Shown here piece by piece: positions 28,788-36,817 of a stretch of DNA of 64,000 nucleotides. Numbering within the stretch: the stretch's first letter is position 1; every line of letters starts with the position of its first letter. The position numbers were made by a program, and so were the translations under genes. The notes under the pieces are model-generated. The model was not told the DNA's origin. It was given only the letters and a program-made list of their open reading frames with translations, and did not search any database. Source of the stretch: an uncultured Bacteroidota bacterium (GTDB lineage: Bacteria; Bacteroidota; Bacteroidia; Bacteroidales; P3); assembly GCA_902777005.1 (NCBI GenBank), contig CACYSB010000008.1:1-64000 (forward strand), in the 5' to 3' direction.

Positions 28788-29558
28788 ATGTTCAAAAGCA
28801 TCAAAACAATGACATTGCTGCTTGCAGCGACAACCCTGCTTGCTGTTTCTTGTGGCAAGGACAACACCGAACCGGAAGCTAATGGCGGTGGCTCTGCCGG
28901 GGGCACAGCCACACCAGCCATCACTGAATCCAGTATTATTGGAACATGGGGTTACAAAAGTACCCATGCGTTGACTGGCAATGAGTTGGTGATTAAGGGC
29001 GACCATACGGTTACATTCGATGGGAAGACCTACAACTGGACTCTCACAGACAATCAGTTTGTCGCCAATGCAGGAAACTATTTCAAGATTGAGTTTACTA
29101 TTAACGCCATCAACGAGAAGAGCATGGATATAAGCGGAGGAGCCAAGCGCTATAACGGCAGCAGTCAAGAATGGTACACAGAAAAGAATATGACGGGAAC
29201 AGTTGTCAAAACAGTGACGGAGGTTCTCTCAGGTTTGCCGGATGACCTTGTTGTAGGAGACTGGGTGTTTTCCGGCACTCTTGGAAGCGGATGGCCGTTG
29301 CAAGTGTCAGACGACCATACCTGCGTTTGGAATTACAACTATACCAGCAATTGGAATACCGTGGGACCGGTCTTTAAGGCTCGTGGTACAGGCAACTTTC
29401 CGCGTTTTAAGATGCAGTTCACTGTAGATAGTGTAACCACATCGGCGACAAAGGCTATAATGTATGTCACCGGAGAATACAGAGATAGCGTATACCGCAT
29501 ATCTGGTTGGGAGGAAACAGGTAATGAACTTGTCGGTATGTTTACCAAGAGTTTCTAA
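28788..29558 (+). CDS. lipoprotein with lipocalin-like domains
   Basis: The ATG at 28788 gives a lipoprotein signal (MFKSIKTMTLLLAATTLLAVSC, lipobox Cys22) and 256 residues. A low-complexity linker (GGGSAGG) follows. Two similar beta-rich halves then begin ESSIIGTWGYKS and DLVVGDWVFSGT, each with the G-T/D-W opening seen in lipocalin-like lipoproteins. Reading upstream to 28635 in frame gives no signal peptide and is rejected. The long structured leader suggests post-transcriptional control. The function is unknown. Confidence 0.7.
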   Translation: MFKSIKTMTLLLAATTLLAVSCGKDNTEPEANGGGSAGGTATPAITESSIIGTWGYKSTHALTGNELVIKGDHTVTFDGKTYNWTLTDNQFVANAGNYFKIEFTINAINEKSMDISGGAKRYNGSSQEWYTEKNMTGTVVKTVTEVLSGLPDDLVVGDWVFSGTLGSGWPLQVSDDHTCVWNYNYTSNWNTVGPVFKARGTGNFPRFKMQFTVDSVTTSATKAIMYVTGEYRDSVYRISGWEETGNELVGMFTKSF

Positions 29559-29569
29559 CACACAAATAA

Positions 29570-29604
29570 GCAGAGGGCCACACATGACATGTGTGGCCCT
29601 CTGC
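29570..29604. terminator. perfect 16-bp hairpin between convergent genes
   Basis: The arms 29570-29585 (GCAGAGGGCCACACAT) and 29589-29604 are perfect complements with a three-base loop. T-runs are short. It separates the lipoprotein and the PepSY-like gene on the opposite strand. Confidence 0.75.
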
Positions 29605-29621
29605 TATTAGTGAGTATTGGA

Positions 29622-30089
29622 TTACTCGCCGATATATTTACCATCAACCTCCCAGCTGATGACCTTGACGTCTGTCTCTTTTTTCCAGAAGAGGAAGCCG
29701 CTCTTCTTGGCGATACGGGCCTGGTAGGTCATCTTGTTGCGCACCTTGCGAACCCAGAGGTCGGTGATGTCATAGCCGGCAAAGAGATTGTTCACACTGT
29801 CACGCACGGCTACAGGGCAGTACCTGGTGTCGATAAAGTAGTGAGTCTCGCTACCCTTGCTGCTGAAAACCATGGCCTGACGGCTCTTCTCGGCATCCAG
29901 ATAGATGACCTTGAAGGAATTCTCGTCCATCTGGTACCATTCCACGTTGGTGGGGTCCTTCACCTGACGCTGGAAGTCTTTAACATAGTTTACCTTGACC
30001 TCTTTCTCGGGCACAGACTTGTAATCCTGCGCAAAAACTACTCCGTTGAGGAGCATGATTGCTGCCGCAAAAGCAAGTATCTTTTTCAT
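29622..30089 (-). CDS. secreted PepSY-like (DUF2874-type) protein
   Basis: The 155-residue protein has signal MKKILAFAAAIMLLNGVVFAQ. The rest resembles PepSY-like periplasmic proteins of Bacteroidota: VEWYQMDENSFKVIYLDAEK, then DTRYCPVAVRDSVNN and MTYQARIAKK. ATG 30089 is chosen over 30098 because it begins the signal peptide. A -7 box TATATTTG lies on the minus strand at 30141-30134. The role is unknown. Confidence 0.6.
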   Translation of the reverse strand: MKKILAFAAAIMLLNGVVFAQDYKSVPEKEVKVNYVKDFQRQVKDPTNVEWYQMDENSFKVIYLDAEKSRQAMVFSSKGSETHYFIDTRYCPVAVRDSVNNLFAGYDITDLWVRKVRNKMTYQARIAKKSGFLFWKKETDVKVISWEVDGKYIGE

Positions 30090-30133
30090 AATGTGCATAT
30101 TGTTGTGTTAATACAATTGTTTTATACAGAATG

Positions 30134-30141
30134 CAAATATA
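30134..30141 (-). promoter_or_regulatory. -7 element of the PepSY-like gene
   Basis: Minus-strand TATATTTG followed by CA, 44 bases before the start codon at 30089. Confidence 0.6.
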
Positions 30142-30156
30142 CGAATTTTATTTGTA

Positions 30157-30867
30157 TTACATATTATTCATAAGATTTTGTATCACTTTCTCGCCGTCGC
30201 GTATGGCTTGCATGGCCCAGTGGAGCTTTAGGTCTAGGAGGGCGTCGTCGGTGAGCTGCCAGTTGAGCGTCTGGTCTCGGCGCATACGCTCGGTGAGGGA
30301 GAAGAGCGAGAGGGCTGCGCAGACACTGATGTTAAAACTCTCGGTGAAGCCGTACATGGGTATCTTTACATAAGCGTCAGCACCGGCAATGGCTTCCGGA
30401 GTAAGACCGGTGAGTTCGGTACCGAAGACGAGAGCCGTTGGCTGACTGATGTCTAGGTCACCAATCATAGTATCGTTTTCATGCGGCAAAGTAGCTACAA
30501 TGCAGTATCCTTTGGCGTGAAGGTTCTTGTACACCTCCTGTATGGAGGGGTAGCGGTAATAGTCGACCCACTTTGCTGAGCCTACAGCTACGTCGCCTGC
30601 CGGATTGAAAGGGTTATTGGCCTCTACCACATGTACATCCTGCACACCGAAGCAGTCGCACGAGCGCAGCACTGCAGCTGCATTGTGGCTTTGGTATATG
30701 TCCTCGAGCACCACGCTGATGTGGCGTGTGCGCAACGGCGCAAGGCGGTCGAAAAGAGAGCGTTTGTTCTCACTGAAGAGGTTGGCGGCGCGCTCGTACA
30801 GCGCGGCCTTTTGGTCGATGGTGAGACCTGCAAAAGGCGATGGAGAGTTGGGTTGTCGTTCCGGCAT
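30157..30867 (-). CDS. SpoU/TrmH-family RNA 2'-O-methyltransferase
   Basis: The 236-residue enzyme methylates a ribose 2'-OH, most likely Gm18 in tRNA. SpoU motifs are present: SHNAAAVLRSCDCFGV (motif 1, with Asn62 and Arg68), VFGTELTGL (motif 2) and IPMYGFTESFNISVCAAL (motif 3). ATG 30867 is chosen; the longer frame up to 30900 lies inside the promoter. It is divergent from the half-glycosyltransferase gene through a palindromic promoter. Confidence 0.85.
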   Translation of the reverse strand: MPERQPNSPSPFAGLTIDQKAALYERAANLFSENKRSLFDRLAPLRTRHISVVLEDIYQSHNAAAVLRSCDCFGVQDVHVVEANNPFNPAGDVAVGSAKWVDYYRYPSIQEVYKNLHAKGYCIVATLPHENDTMIGDLDISQPTALVFGTELTGLTPEAIAGADAYVKIPMYGFTESFNISVCAALSLFSLTERMRRDQTLNWQLTDDALLDLKLHWAMQAIRDGEKVIQNLMNNM

Positions 30868-30888
30868 ATTGATTACATGAAATTTTTT

Positions 30889-30920
30889 GCAAAGATACAA
30901 AAAAATATTTGTATCTTTGC
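30889..30920. promoter_or_regulatory. palindromic divergent promoter
   Basis: GCAAAGATACAAA (30889-30901) and TTTGTATCTTTGC (30908-30920) are perfect 13-base inverted repeats around six bases. Each arm is a TATCTTTGC -7 box, one facing the TrmH-like gene (minus) and one the half-glycosyltransferase (plus). Confidence 0.7.
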
Positions 30921-30960
30921 ACTTGGATATGTATCACGTTGTATAAGTACAACTTGCAAT

Positions 30961-31545
30961 ATGTTAGTAGGATACGAGGCAAATAATGCGCTACGCAACA
31001 GCCATGAACTTGGCGATTTTGCGCGCAACTTGATAGAACGGCTCGCCACGGGGCGCGTCAACCGCTACCGTGCACTGCTCTTCGCCACACACATCAAGAA
31101 GGACTACTGCTCCTATTTTAGCGGCTACTCCAACATTGGCACCTTCGTGCCTTTCGGCCTCTCTCGCATGATGCCGTCACTATGGATGCGCTACCGCCTC
31201 AACCCCTGGCTTAAGCTTGAGAAAGTCAAGATATTCCACGGTCTCAACGAAGAATTACCGTATCATATAGACCGCGATATCAAGACTATCATCACCTGCT
31301 ACGGCGTCGGCAGTCACCATTGCACGTCAATCATGGATTCCATGACATGGAAGAAGCGAATGGAATATTCCTTCAGCGCGGCCAACGTCATCGTGGCTGT
31401 CAGCGCAGAGGTTAAGCAACAACTCATAGACCTCGGCGTGACACCTGATAAGATTGTCGTCATTGGCGGCAAGACGCCCTATGAACTCACTGACCGTATG
31501 GTGGAGCAGTACTTTGAGCTCTACTGCACGCTGGCCGGCAAGTGA
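30961..31545 (+). CDS. glycosyltransferase N-terminal half only
   Basis: The 194-residue product resembles the N-terminal domain of the GT4-type glycosyltransferase at 32367: both start ML(I/V)..(D/E)A, share KIFHGL.NE.LP / DLYHGLSNELP, then an ITVSHFSKQEL-like (VSAEVKQQLIDLGV) helix and the ..DKI.V(I/V)..G stretch. The C-terminal nucleotide-sugar-binding domain is absent. It ends normally, with the convergent GT2 gene overlapping its last 25 bases. It is either a relic of a truncated GT4 or an accessory subunit. It is unlikely to transfer sugar alone. Confidence 0.65.
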   Translation: MLVGYEANNALRNSHELGDFARNLIERLATGRVNRYRALLFATHIKKDYCSYFSGYSNIGTFVPFGLSRMMPSLWMRYRLNPWLKLEKVKIFHGLNEELPYHIDRDIKTIITCYGVGSHHCTSIMDSMTWKKRMEYSFSAANVIVAVSAEVKQQLIDLGVTPDKIVVIGGKTPYELTDRMVEQYFELYCTLAGK

Positions 31546-32291
31546 TTGAGCTCACGCAGACCCGCATATTTCATGAACGTGTAGAATGCCGACATGCGGC
31601 AGATGACATAGCCGGCATGGCCATCAAGAAAACCTCCCTTTAGTATATAGTTACGGAAAAATGTCCAGCCCGGACGGAACCATACGCCGAGGGCCGACAC
31701 CTTTTTGCCCGCCTCATGGGCCTTGTGCGCCGCCAACGAAGCATAATGCACCTGCCGCCGCGCATAGTCGTCAAATGACTTGAACGAATAGTGCAACAAG
31801 TCGCCATCCAGCTTCTCATACCGCACCGCCGTGGAATAGCGCAGCTCTTCATGCACCATGCCGTCCCATTGGGCAACGCCCTTGTACCACAGCCGCACAC
31901 GCGCATCGGGATACCAACCGCAGTGGCGTATCCACTGGCCACAGTAGTTGTTGAGGCGGTTCACCGAGTATACAGTACCGCTGTCAAACCCCTTTTCTTT
32001 AAGAGCCACCAAGCTGTCGCGCAACTTAGGCGACAACGCCTCGTCGGCGTCCATGCTCAGTAGCCATGGATGCGTGGCAAGACTGTTGGCATAGTTCTTC
32101 TGCTCCGAGTAGCCAGCCCAACCATGGTGCTCAAAGCGCACACCGGAGGCCTGGCAAATAGCTTCTGTACCATCGGTTGAGCCAGAGTCCACCACAACAA
32201 CCTCGTCGGCCACTCCTCGCAGCGACTCAAGGCAGCGTCCAATGTTGCTCTCCTCGTCCTGCGTGATTATTACAGCGGTTATCTTCTCCAT
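31521..32291 (-). CDS. GT2 glycosyltransferase, WaaE-like
   Basis: The 256-residue protein is a GT-A family 2 transferase that probably adds a sugar to lipid A core or another glycan. DSGSTD (35-40) and the metal-binding DAD (81-83) are clear. The HCGWYPDARVRLW and VHEEL segments are typical of LPS-core beta-1,4-glucosyltransferase (WaaE) relatives. ATG 32291 is chosen. Its promoter (TTTG 32332-32329, TATCTTTG 32309-32302, spacer 19) interlocks with that of the next gene. Confidence 0.8.
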   Translation of the reverse strand: MEKITAVIITQDEESNIGRCLESLRGVADEVVVVDSGSTDGTEAICQASGVRFEHHGWAGYSEQKNYANSLATHPWLLSMDADEALSPKLRDSLVALKEKGFDSGTVYSVNRLNNYCGQWIRHCGWYPDARVRLWYKGVAQWDGMVHEELRYSTAVRYEKLDGDLLHYSFKSFDDYARRQVHYASLAAHKAHEAGKKVSALGVWFRPGWTFFRNYILKGGFLDGHAGYVICRMSAFYTFMKYAGLRELNHLPASVQ

Positions 32292-32301
32292 ATTCACGGT
32301 G

Positions 32302-32348
32302 CAAAGATACAAATATTTTTGGACATTGCAAAAAAAGTTGTACTTTTG
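32302..32348. promoter_or_regulatory. interlocked divergent promoters
   Basis: Minus: TTTG 32332-32329, N19, TATCTTTG 32309-32302. Plus: TTTG 32318-32321, N19, TACTTTTG 32341-32348. Each -33 box lies within the other promoter's spacer, so the two cannot be occupied at once. Confidence 0.8.
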
Positions 32349-32366
32349 CAGCACAAAATGAACGCC

Positions 32367-33509
32367 ATGTTAATAGCATTCGATGCCAAGCGCGCAGCGC
32401 AGAACCGCACAGGTCTGGGGAACTACAGCCGCTATATTGTACGCACACTGAATCAGTTTGCGCCGGACAACGAATACCTGCTTTTCATACCCAACCTGAA
32501 AAAAGCCTCCCAGTTGAGCGACTTGCCCAATATAGACGGCTACACGCTGGTGACACCGCGCACCGCCGTAGGTCGCCTGTTCGCTTCTGTTTGGCGCACC
32601 ATGGCAATCACCAACGAGCTGCGTCGCCGCAAGGTCGACCTATACCACGGCCTTAGCAACGAACTGCCATTGGGTATCCGCCGCGCCGGCTGCCGCTCTA
32701 TTGTCACTCTCCATGACGTCATCTTTATGCACCAGCCGGAATACTACAAGCCCATCGACCGCTTCATCTACCGTCTCAAGTTCCGCTACGCCGGCATGAA
32801 GGCCAACAGAGTTATCACCGTCAGCCACTTCTCCAAGCAGGAACTGGTGCGTCTGCTGCATATCCCCGCCGACAAGATTTCTGTCGTCTACCCAGGCCTG
32901 TATCTCGACTTCTCCAAGGTCACCGAAGCCGACCGAACCGCCGTACGCACACGCTACAACCTGCCCAGTCGCTTCGTGCTCTACGTGGGCACAATAGAGG
33001 AACGCAAAAACATGTTGCTTGTGGCCCAGGCCATGAGCATCATGCAGAAAGCAGGAACCCTGCCCGATGACATGCGCGTAGTATTGATTGGACGCCACAC
33101 ACCCTATACCGACACTCTGCAGCGCTACCTCTCCGAGAACGGCCTCGACTGGCATTTCATGTTCCTGCACAACGTCACCTTCGCCGACTTGCCAGCCTGC
33201 TACCAGTTGGCCGACGTGTTCGTATACCCCTCGCGCATCGAGGGCTTCGGCAGCCCTATGCTTGAAGCCGCTGCCGCCGGAGTGCCAGCCATCGGCTGCA
33301 CCGGCTCCAGCCTCGAGGAGGCCGGCGGACAGGGCGCTTTCTATGTGGAGCCCGACGACGCACAGGCCATGGCCGACCGTCTGCTGTCCCTATGGGGCGA
33401 CGAAGCATTGAGAAAGGAACGCTCCGCCATGGGGCTGGCCCATGCGGAGCGTTTCTCTGAACGTCGTCTCTTCGACGACCTGATGTCCGTTTACAACAGT
33501 CTTATTTGA
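32367..33509 (+). CDS. GT4-family glycosyltransferase
   Basis: The 380-residue GT-B enzyme transfers a sugar from a nucleotide donor to an unknown surface glycan. The N-terminal half has TGLGNYSRYIVRTL and DLYHGLSNELP; the C-terminal half has YVGTIEERKNM and the donor-binding PSRIEGFGSPMLEAAAAGVP (EGFG....E). ATG 32367 matches the start of the paralogue at 30961; ATG 32358 is also possible. The transcript would begin only a few bases upstream. It converges with the deiminase gene, overlapping by 8 bases. Confidence 0.85.
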   Translation: MLIAFDAKRAAQNRTGLGNYSRYIVRTLNQFAPDNEYLLFIPNLKKASQLSDLPNIDGYTLVTPRTAVGRLFASVWRTMAITNELRRRKVDLYHGLSNELPLGIRRAGCRSIVTLHDVIFMHQPEYYKPIDRFIYRLKFRYAGMKANRVITVSHFSKQELVRLLHIPADKISVVYPGLYLDFSKVTEADRTAVRTRYNLPSRFVLYVGTIEERKNMLLVAQAMSIMQKAGTLPDDMRVVLIGRHTPYTDTLQRYLSENGLDWHFMFLHNVTFADLPACYQLADVFVYPSRIEGFGSPMLEAAAAGVPAIGCTGSSLEEAGGQGAFYVEPDDAQAMADRLLSLWGDEALRKERSAMGLAHAERFSERRLFDDLMSVYNSLI

Positions 33510-35664
33510 CAACCAGTTTGCGCACCACGCGCTCGCTGCCATTGGCGAACACCACGGTGTACTGGCCGGCGGCCAGACGTGCAGCGTTGACACTATAGAC
33601 TATCGTGCCTTCAGCCTGCAGGCTGCCACGGTGCACCTCGCGACCACTGAGGTCGTAGATGCTCACGCTGTAGTTCTTGCCACCCTGCATGTCAACGACC
33701 ATGTTGGCCATATCTGTCGCGGGGTTGGGATAGAACTGGCCGAAACGCAGCTCGGCGCCCTCGGCGTCGGCGATGCTGGTCTGACCGTTCGTACCGAAGC
33801 AGAAGTAGGCGCCGTTGGCGGCAGTGAAGGGCTTGGTGATGGTCTTACCTCCGTTGCTGGTGACGCTGATGTAGTAGTCGACAACCACGCCGCTTGTGCT
33901 GAAGGTGGTGGTGGGGATGGATGCAGTGTACATGTTGTCGGCACCGGCAGCCATGTCGACAGTCTGCCACTCGCCGCCGTCAACACGGTACATAACCTTT
34001 GCGCTGGCAACACCCGTGTTGTTGGTGATACGGGCGCTGATGGCGGCATCCTGTGCGTTGAGGGCTGTACCCTGGGCACCCACGATGGGACTATGCAGTA
34101 TACGTATGGGGCTGGCGGCAGGAATCTGCTTAGTGATGCAGTGGATGGCTCCGCCGTAGCCGTCGAATGTGCGGATGTCTATGGGGTAGAGCTCATAGCC
34201 CGGATAGGCGGCGCGTATGCTCTCCATGTTGGCACGGTCCCACTCGGCGGTTGGCTCGCCGTCGACCACCTTGGAGAAGCAGGGTTGCACTATGATGTTG
34301 TTGATGAAGGTGTGGTTGCTGTAGCTGCGGGTGTACATGCTATCGTAGTTGGTCTCCGACGGGAAGTTGCTGCCATCGTCACGGCTGGGGAACGGAATGT
34401 AGGCAGCACGGTAGTTGACACCGGCGAAGCTCTGCCAGCTGGTGAGGCTGTCAATGTTCTTCGAGGCGGTGGCATAGTCTATCCAGTTGCTATAGACCTC
34501 GGGGAACTTGCTGAAGACAAACTGGTTCTCGTCGTACATGTCGGCATAGAGGTCGATGTGGCCCGTACCGCCGTCACTCACCAGGCGCGGCATAAAGTGA
34601 GTCTCGCCGAAGATGGCGTTCATAGAGTCGGCGGTCTGTGCGTAAGTGAGCGGAGTCTTGGAACTGTAGGTATAAGGCTGCAAGCTACTGCCCGTCTCAT
34701 ATATCTGGCCATAGTTTCTGTTGTTCTCTTCAAGGGTTGCGGTGCTGGTGAAGAGCTTGCTGTAGCCGTCGACGAGGCAGTTGCCACCTTCCCAGGCCAG
34801 TGTGGAGGTATACATCGGAAAGCCAATCTGGCTGGCAATGGAGTCGGGCAGCAGGTCGTCGCAGGCGCGACCGGGGCTGTACTGGAAGTTCAGCATTGCC
34901 ACATCGTCGTTGTCGCCATAGTAGAAGCAGATGGGGCCGCAGTCGCGGTACCAAAATGCGTTGGCATAAGCCTCGATGAAGCGGTAGTTGGTGAGGGGCA
35001 TTCCCTTGGCAGCCATGAAGTCCTTAACCACGGTGCTGTCATTCAGGTGCCATATCACAATCCAAGCCTGCGTACCATGCTGGATGGCGTCAATCAGGTT
35101 CAGGAACACGCCGCGGAAACTCTCCAAGGACTCATAGTATTCCACATAGTCATCCCCGTAGCCGTTCTGGCGGGAGTATTCGGCAAGGCCCTGATAGTCG
35201 GCCGTGTCAGGCAGTCCGTCGACATTGCCGTAGCCGTAATACTGCCATCTGTTGCTCCTGTCGTTCCAGCGGTACATGTCGCCCCTGCCGGGGAAAACAA
35301 TCTGGGCAGTGTAGTTCTCGTCGCCCAAATGGTCGGCAGGATAGGCATTGTATGGGAAGTTCACAACCACAGCCTGCAACTCCTCCCACTCGCCAGGATG
35401 CCACATCTTTTCCGGCAGTTGGCTGATACTATACTCGGCCACGGAGCTCTTGGCCGCCTTGGGGGCCGGTGTATACTCGGCGTCGGCGGGGAGCGTCGGC
35501 AGTTCTTTCTTTACCTTGTTGGCATCGCGTTTCATGTAAGCCTTGTACATCTCTGTGCGAGCCTTCAATTTCTCCAGCCTGCCTCCGTCGAAGCTGACAT
35601 TGGTCTGGGCCATGACCCCGATGCTCATCAGGGCTGCCATGGCCAAAAAGAACACCTTTTTCAT
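33502..35664 (-). CDS. peptidylarginine deiminase-like enzyme with T9SS tail
   Basis: The 720-residue secreted protein (signal MKKVFFLAMAALMSIGVMAQ) belongs to the PAD_porph/agmatine deiminase fold and resembles Porphyromonas gingivalis PPAD, which converts C-terminal arginine to citrulline. Candidate catalytic residues are Asp241 (YRDCGP), His369 and Asp371 (GGTGHIDLYAD), an Asn pair 455-456 and Cys509 (GGAIHCIT). EGGN is at 292-295. An Ig-like domain follows (about 520-630). The end (QFYPNPATDMANMVVDM...VYDLSGREV-type...RLAAGQYTVVFANGSERVVRKLVVK) is a T9SS type A sorting domain. It could also act on agmatine or peptides. It is convergent with the GT4 gene. Confidence 0.8.
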   Translation of the reverse strand: MKKVFFLAMAALMSIGVMAQTNVSFDGGRLEKLKARTEMYKAYMKRDANKVKKELPTLPADAEYTPAPKAAKSSVAEYSISQLPEKMWHPGEWEELQAVVVNFPYNAYPADHLGDENYTAQIVFPGRGDMYRWNDRSNRWQYYGYGNVDGLPDTADYQGLAEYSRQNGYGDDYVEYYESLESFRGVFLNLIDAIQHGTQAWIVIWHLNDSTVVKDFMAAKGMPLTNYRFIEAYANAFWYRDCGPICFYYGDNDDVAMLNFQYSPGRACDDLLPDSIASQIGFPMYTSTLAWEGGNCLVDGYSKLFTSTATLEENNRNYGQIYETGSSLQPYTYSSKTPLTYAQTADSMNAIFGETHFMPRLVSDGGTGHIDLYADMYDENQFVFSKFPEVYSNWIDYATASKNIDSLTSWQSFAGVNYRAAYIPFPSRDDGSNFPSETNYDSMYTRSYSNHTFINNIIVQPCFSKVVDGEPTAEWDRANMESIRAAYPGYELYPIDIRTFDGYGGAIHCITKQIPAASPIRILHSPIVGAQGTALNAQDAAISARITNNTGVASAKVMYRVDGGEWQTVDMAAGADNMYTASIPTTTFSTSGVVVDYYISVTSNGGKTITKPFTAANGAYFCFGTNGQTSIADAEGAELRFGQFYPNPATDMANMVVDMQGGKNYSVSIYDLSGREVHRGSLQAEGTIVYSVNAARLAAGQYTVVFANGSERVVRKLVVK

Positions 35665-35677
35665 CTGTATCCGTATA

Positions 35678-36508
35678 TTACCTCTTCTTGAGACTCAGTA
35701 TCTCGCGTGCCTCATCGCTGGTGGCCACCTGGCGGCCCAGCAACTTGGCCATGCGCACCACTTTGTCGACCAGCTCGCCATTGCTCTTGGCCAGCACGCC
35801 GCGCTCCAGGTACAGGTTGTCCTCGAAGCCCACGCGCACGTTGCCGCCCATGACGATGGCCGGGGCTGCCAGCGTGAAGGCGTGGCGGCCGATGCCGGTG
35901 GCCGTCCATGTCGAACCGGCGGGAATCTTGTTCACCAGCCAGCACAGGTTGTCGACGGTGGCGGGGGTGCAGCCGGGCACGCCGAGCACAAAGTTGAACT
36001 GCATCGGTGCACCGGGCACCTCACCTTTCTTCGCCATGGTGAGGATGGTGTCGAGGTGACCCATCTCGAAGCACTCGTACTCGGGCTTGATACCCTTCTC
36101 GATCATGCGCTTGCCGAAGGCACGCATGGTGGGCATGGTGTTGTCGAAGATGTCGTCGCCGAAGTTGCAGGTACCGCAGTCGAGGGTGGCCATCTCGGGC
36201 ACAGGCGTGGTGTTGGTGCTGTCCAGACGCTCGTCCGGAGTCATGCCCACGGCGCCGCCGGTCGAGGGGATAAGGATGACGTTGGGGCAAGCCTTGAGGA
36301 TGGCCTCGGTGCACTCCTGGAAGCGCACATGGCTCTGGGTCGGCGTGCCATCGTCCTCGCGGACGTGCAGGTGCACGATGGCGGCACCGGCGTCGACGGC
36401 GCTCTTGGCCTCGCGGACTATCTCCTCCACGGTGTAGGGTACATTGGGGTTCTGCTCTTTGGTAACTTCCGCGCCGCAGATGGCGGCGGTGATTATCAGT
36501 TTATCCAT
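35678..36508 (-). CDS. kce: 3-keto-5-aminohexanoate cleavage enzyme
   Basis: Kce cleaves 3-keto-5-aminohexanoate with acetyl-CoA to give acetoacetate and 3-aminobutyryl-CoA in lysine fermentation. The 276-residue TIM-barrel (BKACE/DUF849) protein has the N-terminal ITAAICGAEVTKEQNPN, IVHLHVRED with the zinc histidines, FNFVLGVPGC and a C-terminal VRVGFEDNLYLERG. BKACE proteins vary in substrate, so the exact one is inferred from kamDE at 23-25 kb. The start at 36508 is chosen since the upstream frame is non-homologous. Kce sits 13 bases after the deiminase start. Confidence 0.8.
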   Translation of the reverse strand: MDKLIITAAICGAEVTKEQNPNVPYTVEEIVREAKSAVDAGAAIVHLHVREDDGTPTQSHVRFQECTEAILKACPNVILIPSTGGAVGMTPDERLDSTNTTPVPEMATLDCGTCNFGDDIFDNTMPTMRAFGKRMIEKGIKPEYECFEMGHLDTILTMAKKGEVPGAPMQFNFVLGVPGCTPATVDNLCWLVNKIPAGSTWTATGIGRHAFTLAAPAIVMGGNVRVGFEDNLYLERGVLAKSNGELVDKVVRMAKLLGRQVATSDEAREILSLKKR

Positions 36509-36557
36509 ATTGCTTATTTTTTGATTATTATATATTGTTCCTCTTTGATAAGAATTG

Positions 36558-36565
36558 CAAAAATA
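36558..36565 (-). promoter_or_regulatory. -7 element of kce
   Basis: Minus-strand TATTTTTG followed by CA, 50 bases before the kce start. A partial GTTG at 36587-36584 could be its -33 box. Confidence 0.6.
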
Positions 36566-36628
36566 CGAAAAAAAAGTGATACTCAACCGCAGATGCAATA
36601 TTTTTTTCACATACCCCCACCCTACCCT

Positions 36629-36735
36629 CTACGGCCCCTCTCCGACTGTTCTACGGTTGTTTACCGGTTGTTCTACGGTTTTAAAGCGTTAAACAACCGT
36701 AGAACTACCGTATAACTGACGGAGGGACTACGGAA
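36629..36735 (+). repeat. palindromic intergenic repeat, copy 3
   Basis: Within the 309 bases between kce and the next gene. It reads CTCCGACTGTTCTACGGTTG ... then AAAGCGTTAAACAACCGTAG, AACTACCGTA and CTGACGGAGG. Its inner arms TGTTCTACGGTTGTTT / AAACAACCGTAGAAC pair well. The rest of the gap holds the two promoters. Confidence 0.8.
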
Positions 36736-36785
36736 TGGCGACGGCGAAAAAATGACCCGAATGCGACCGTTTTACTTTTTTTGTG

Positions 36786-36793
36786 TATATTTG
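36786..36793 (+). promoter_or_regulatory. -7 element upstream of the 36818 gene
   Basis: TATATTTG followed by CA lies 25 bases before the chosen start codon. No clear TTTG is seen at the usual spacing. Confidence 0.6.
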
Positions 36794-36817
36794 CATCTTG
36801 TTTGGAACGCAAGGAGC

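Noticed and set aside
33631..35691. 686-codon open frame on the plus strand
   Set aside because: It is opposite the deiminase gene, whose signal peptide, catalytic motifs and sorting domain are clear. Similar shadows lie opposite tig (15110-16519) and kamD (23249-24802).
36752..36817. N-terminal extension of the secreted protein before panB
   Set aside because: The ATG lies upstream of the -7 box at 36786-36793; ATG 36818 gives a signal peptide.
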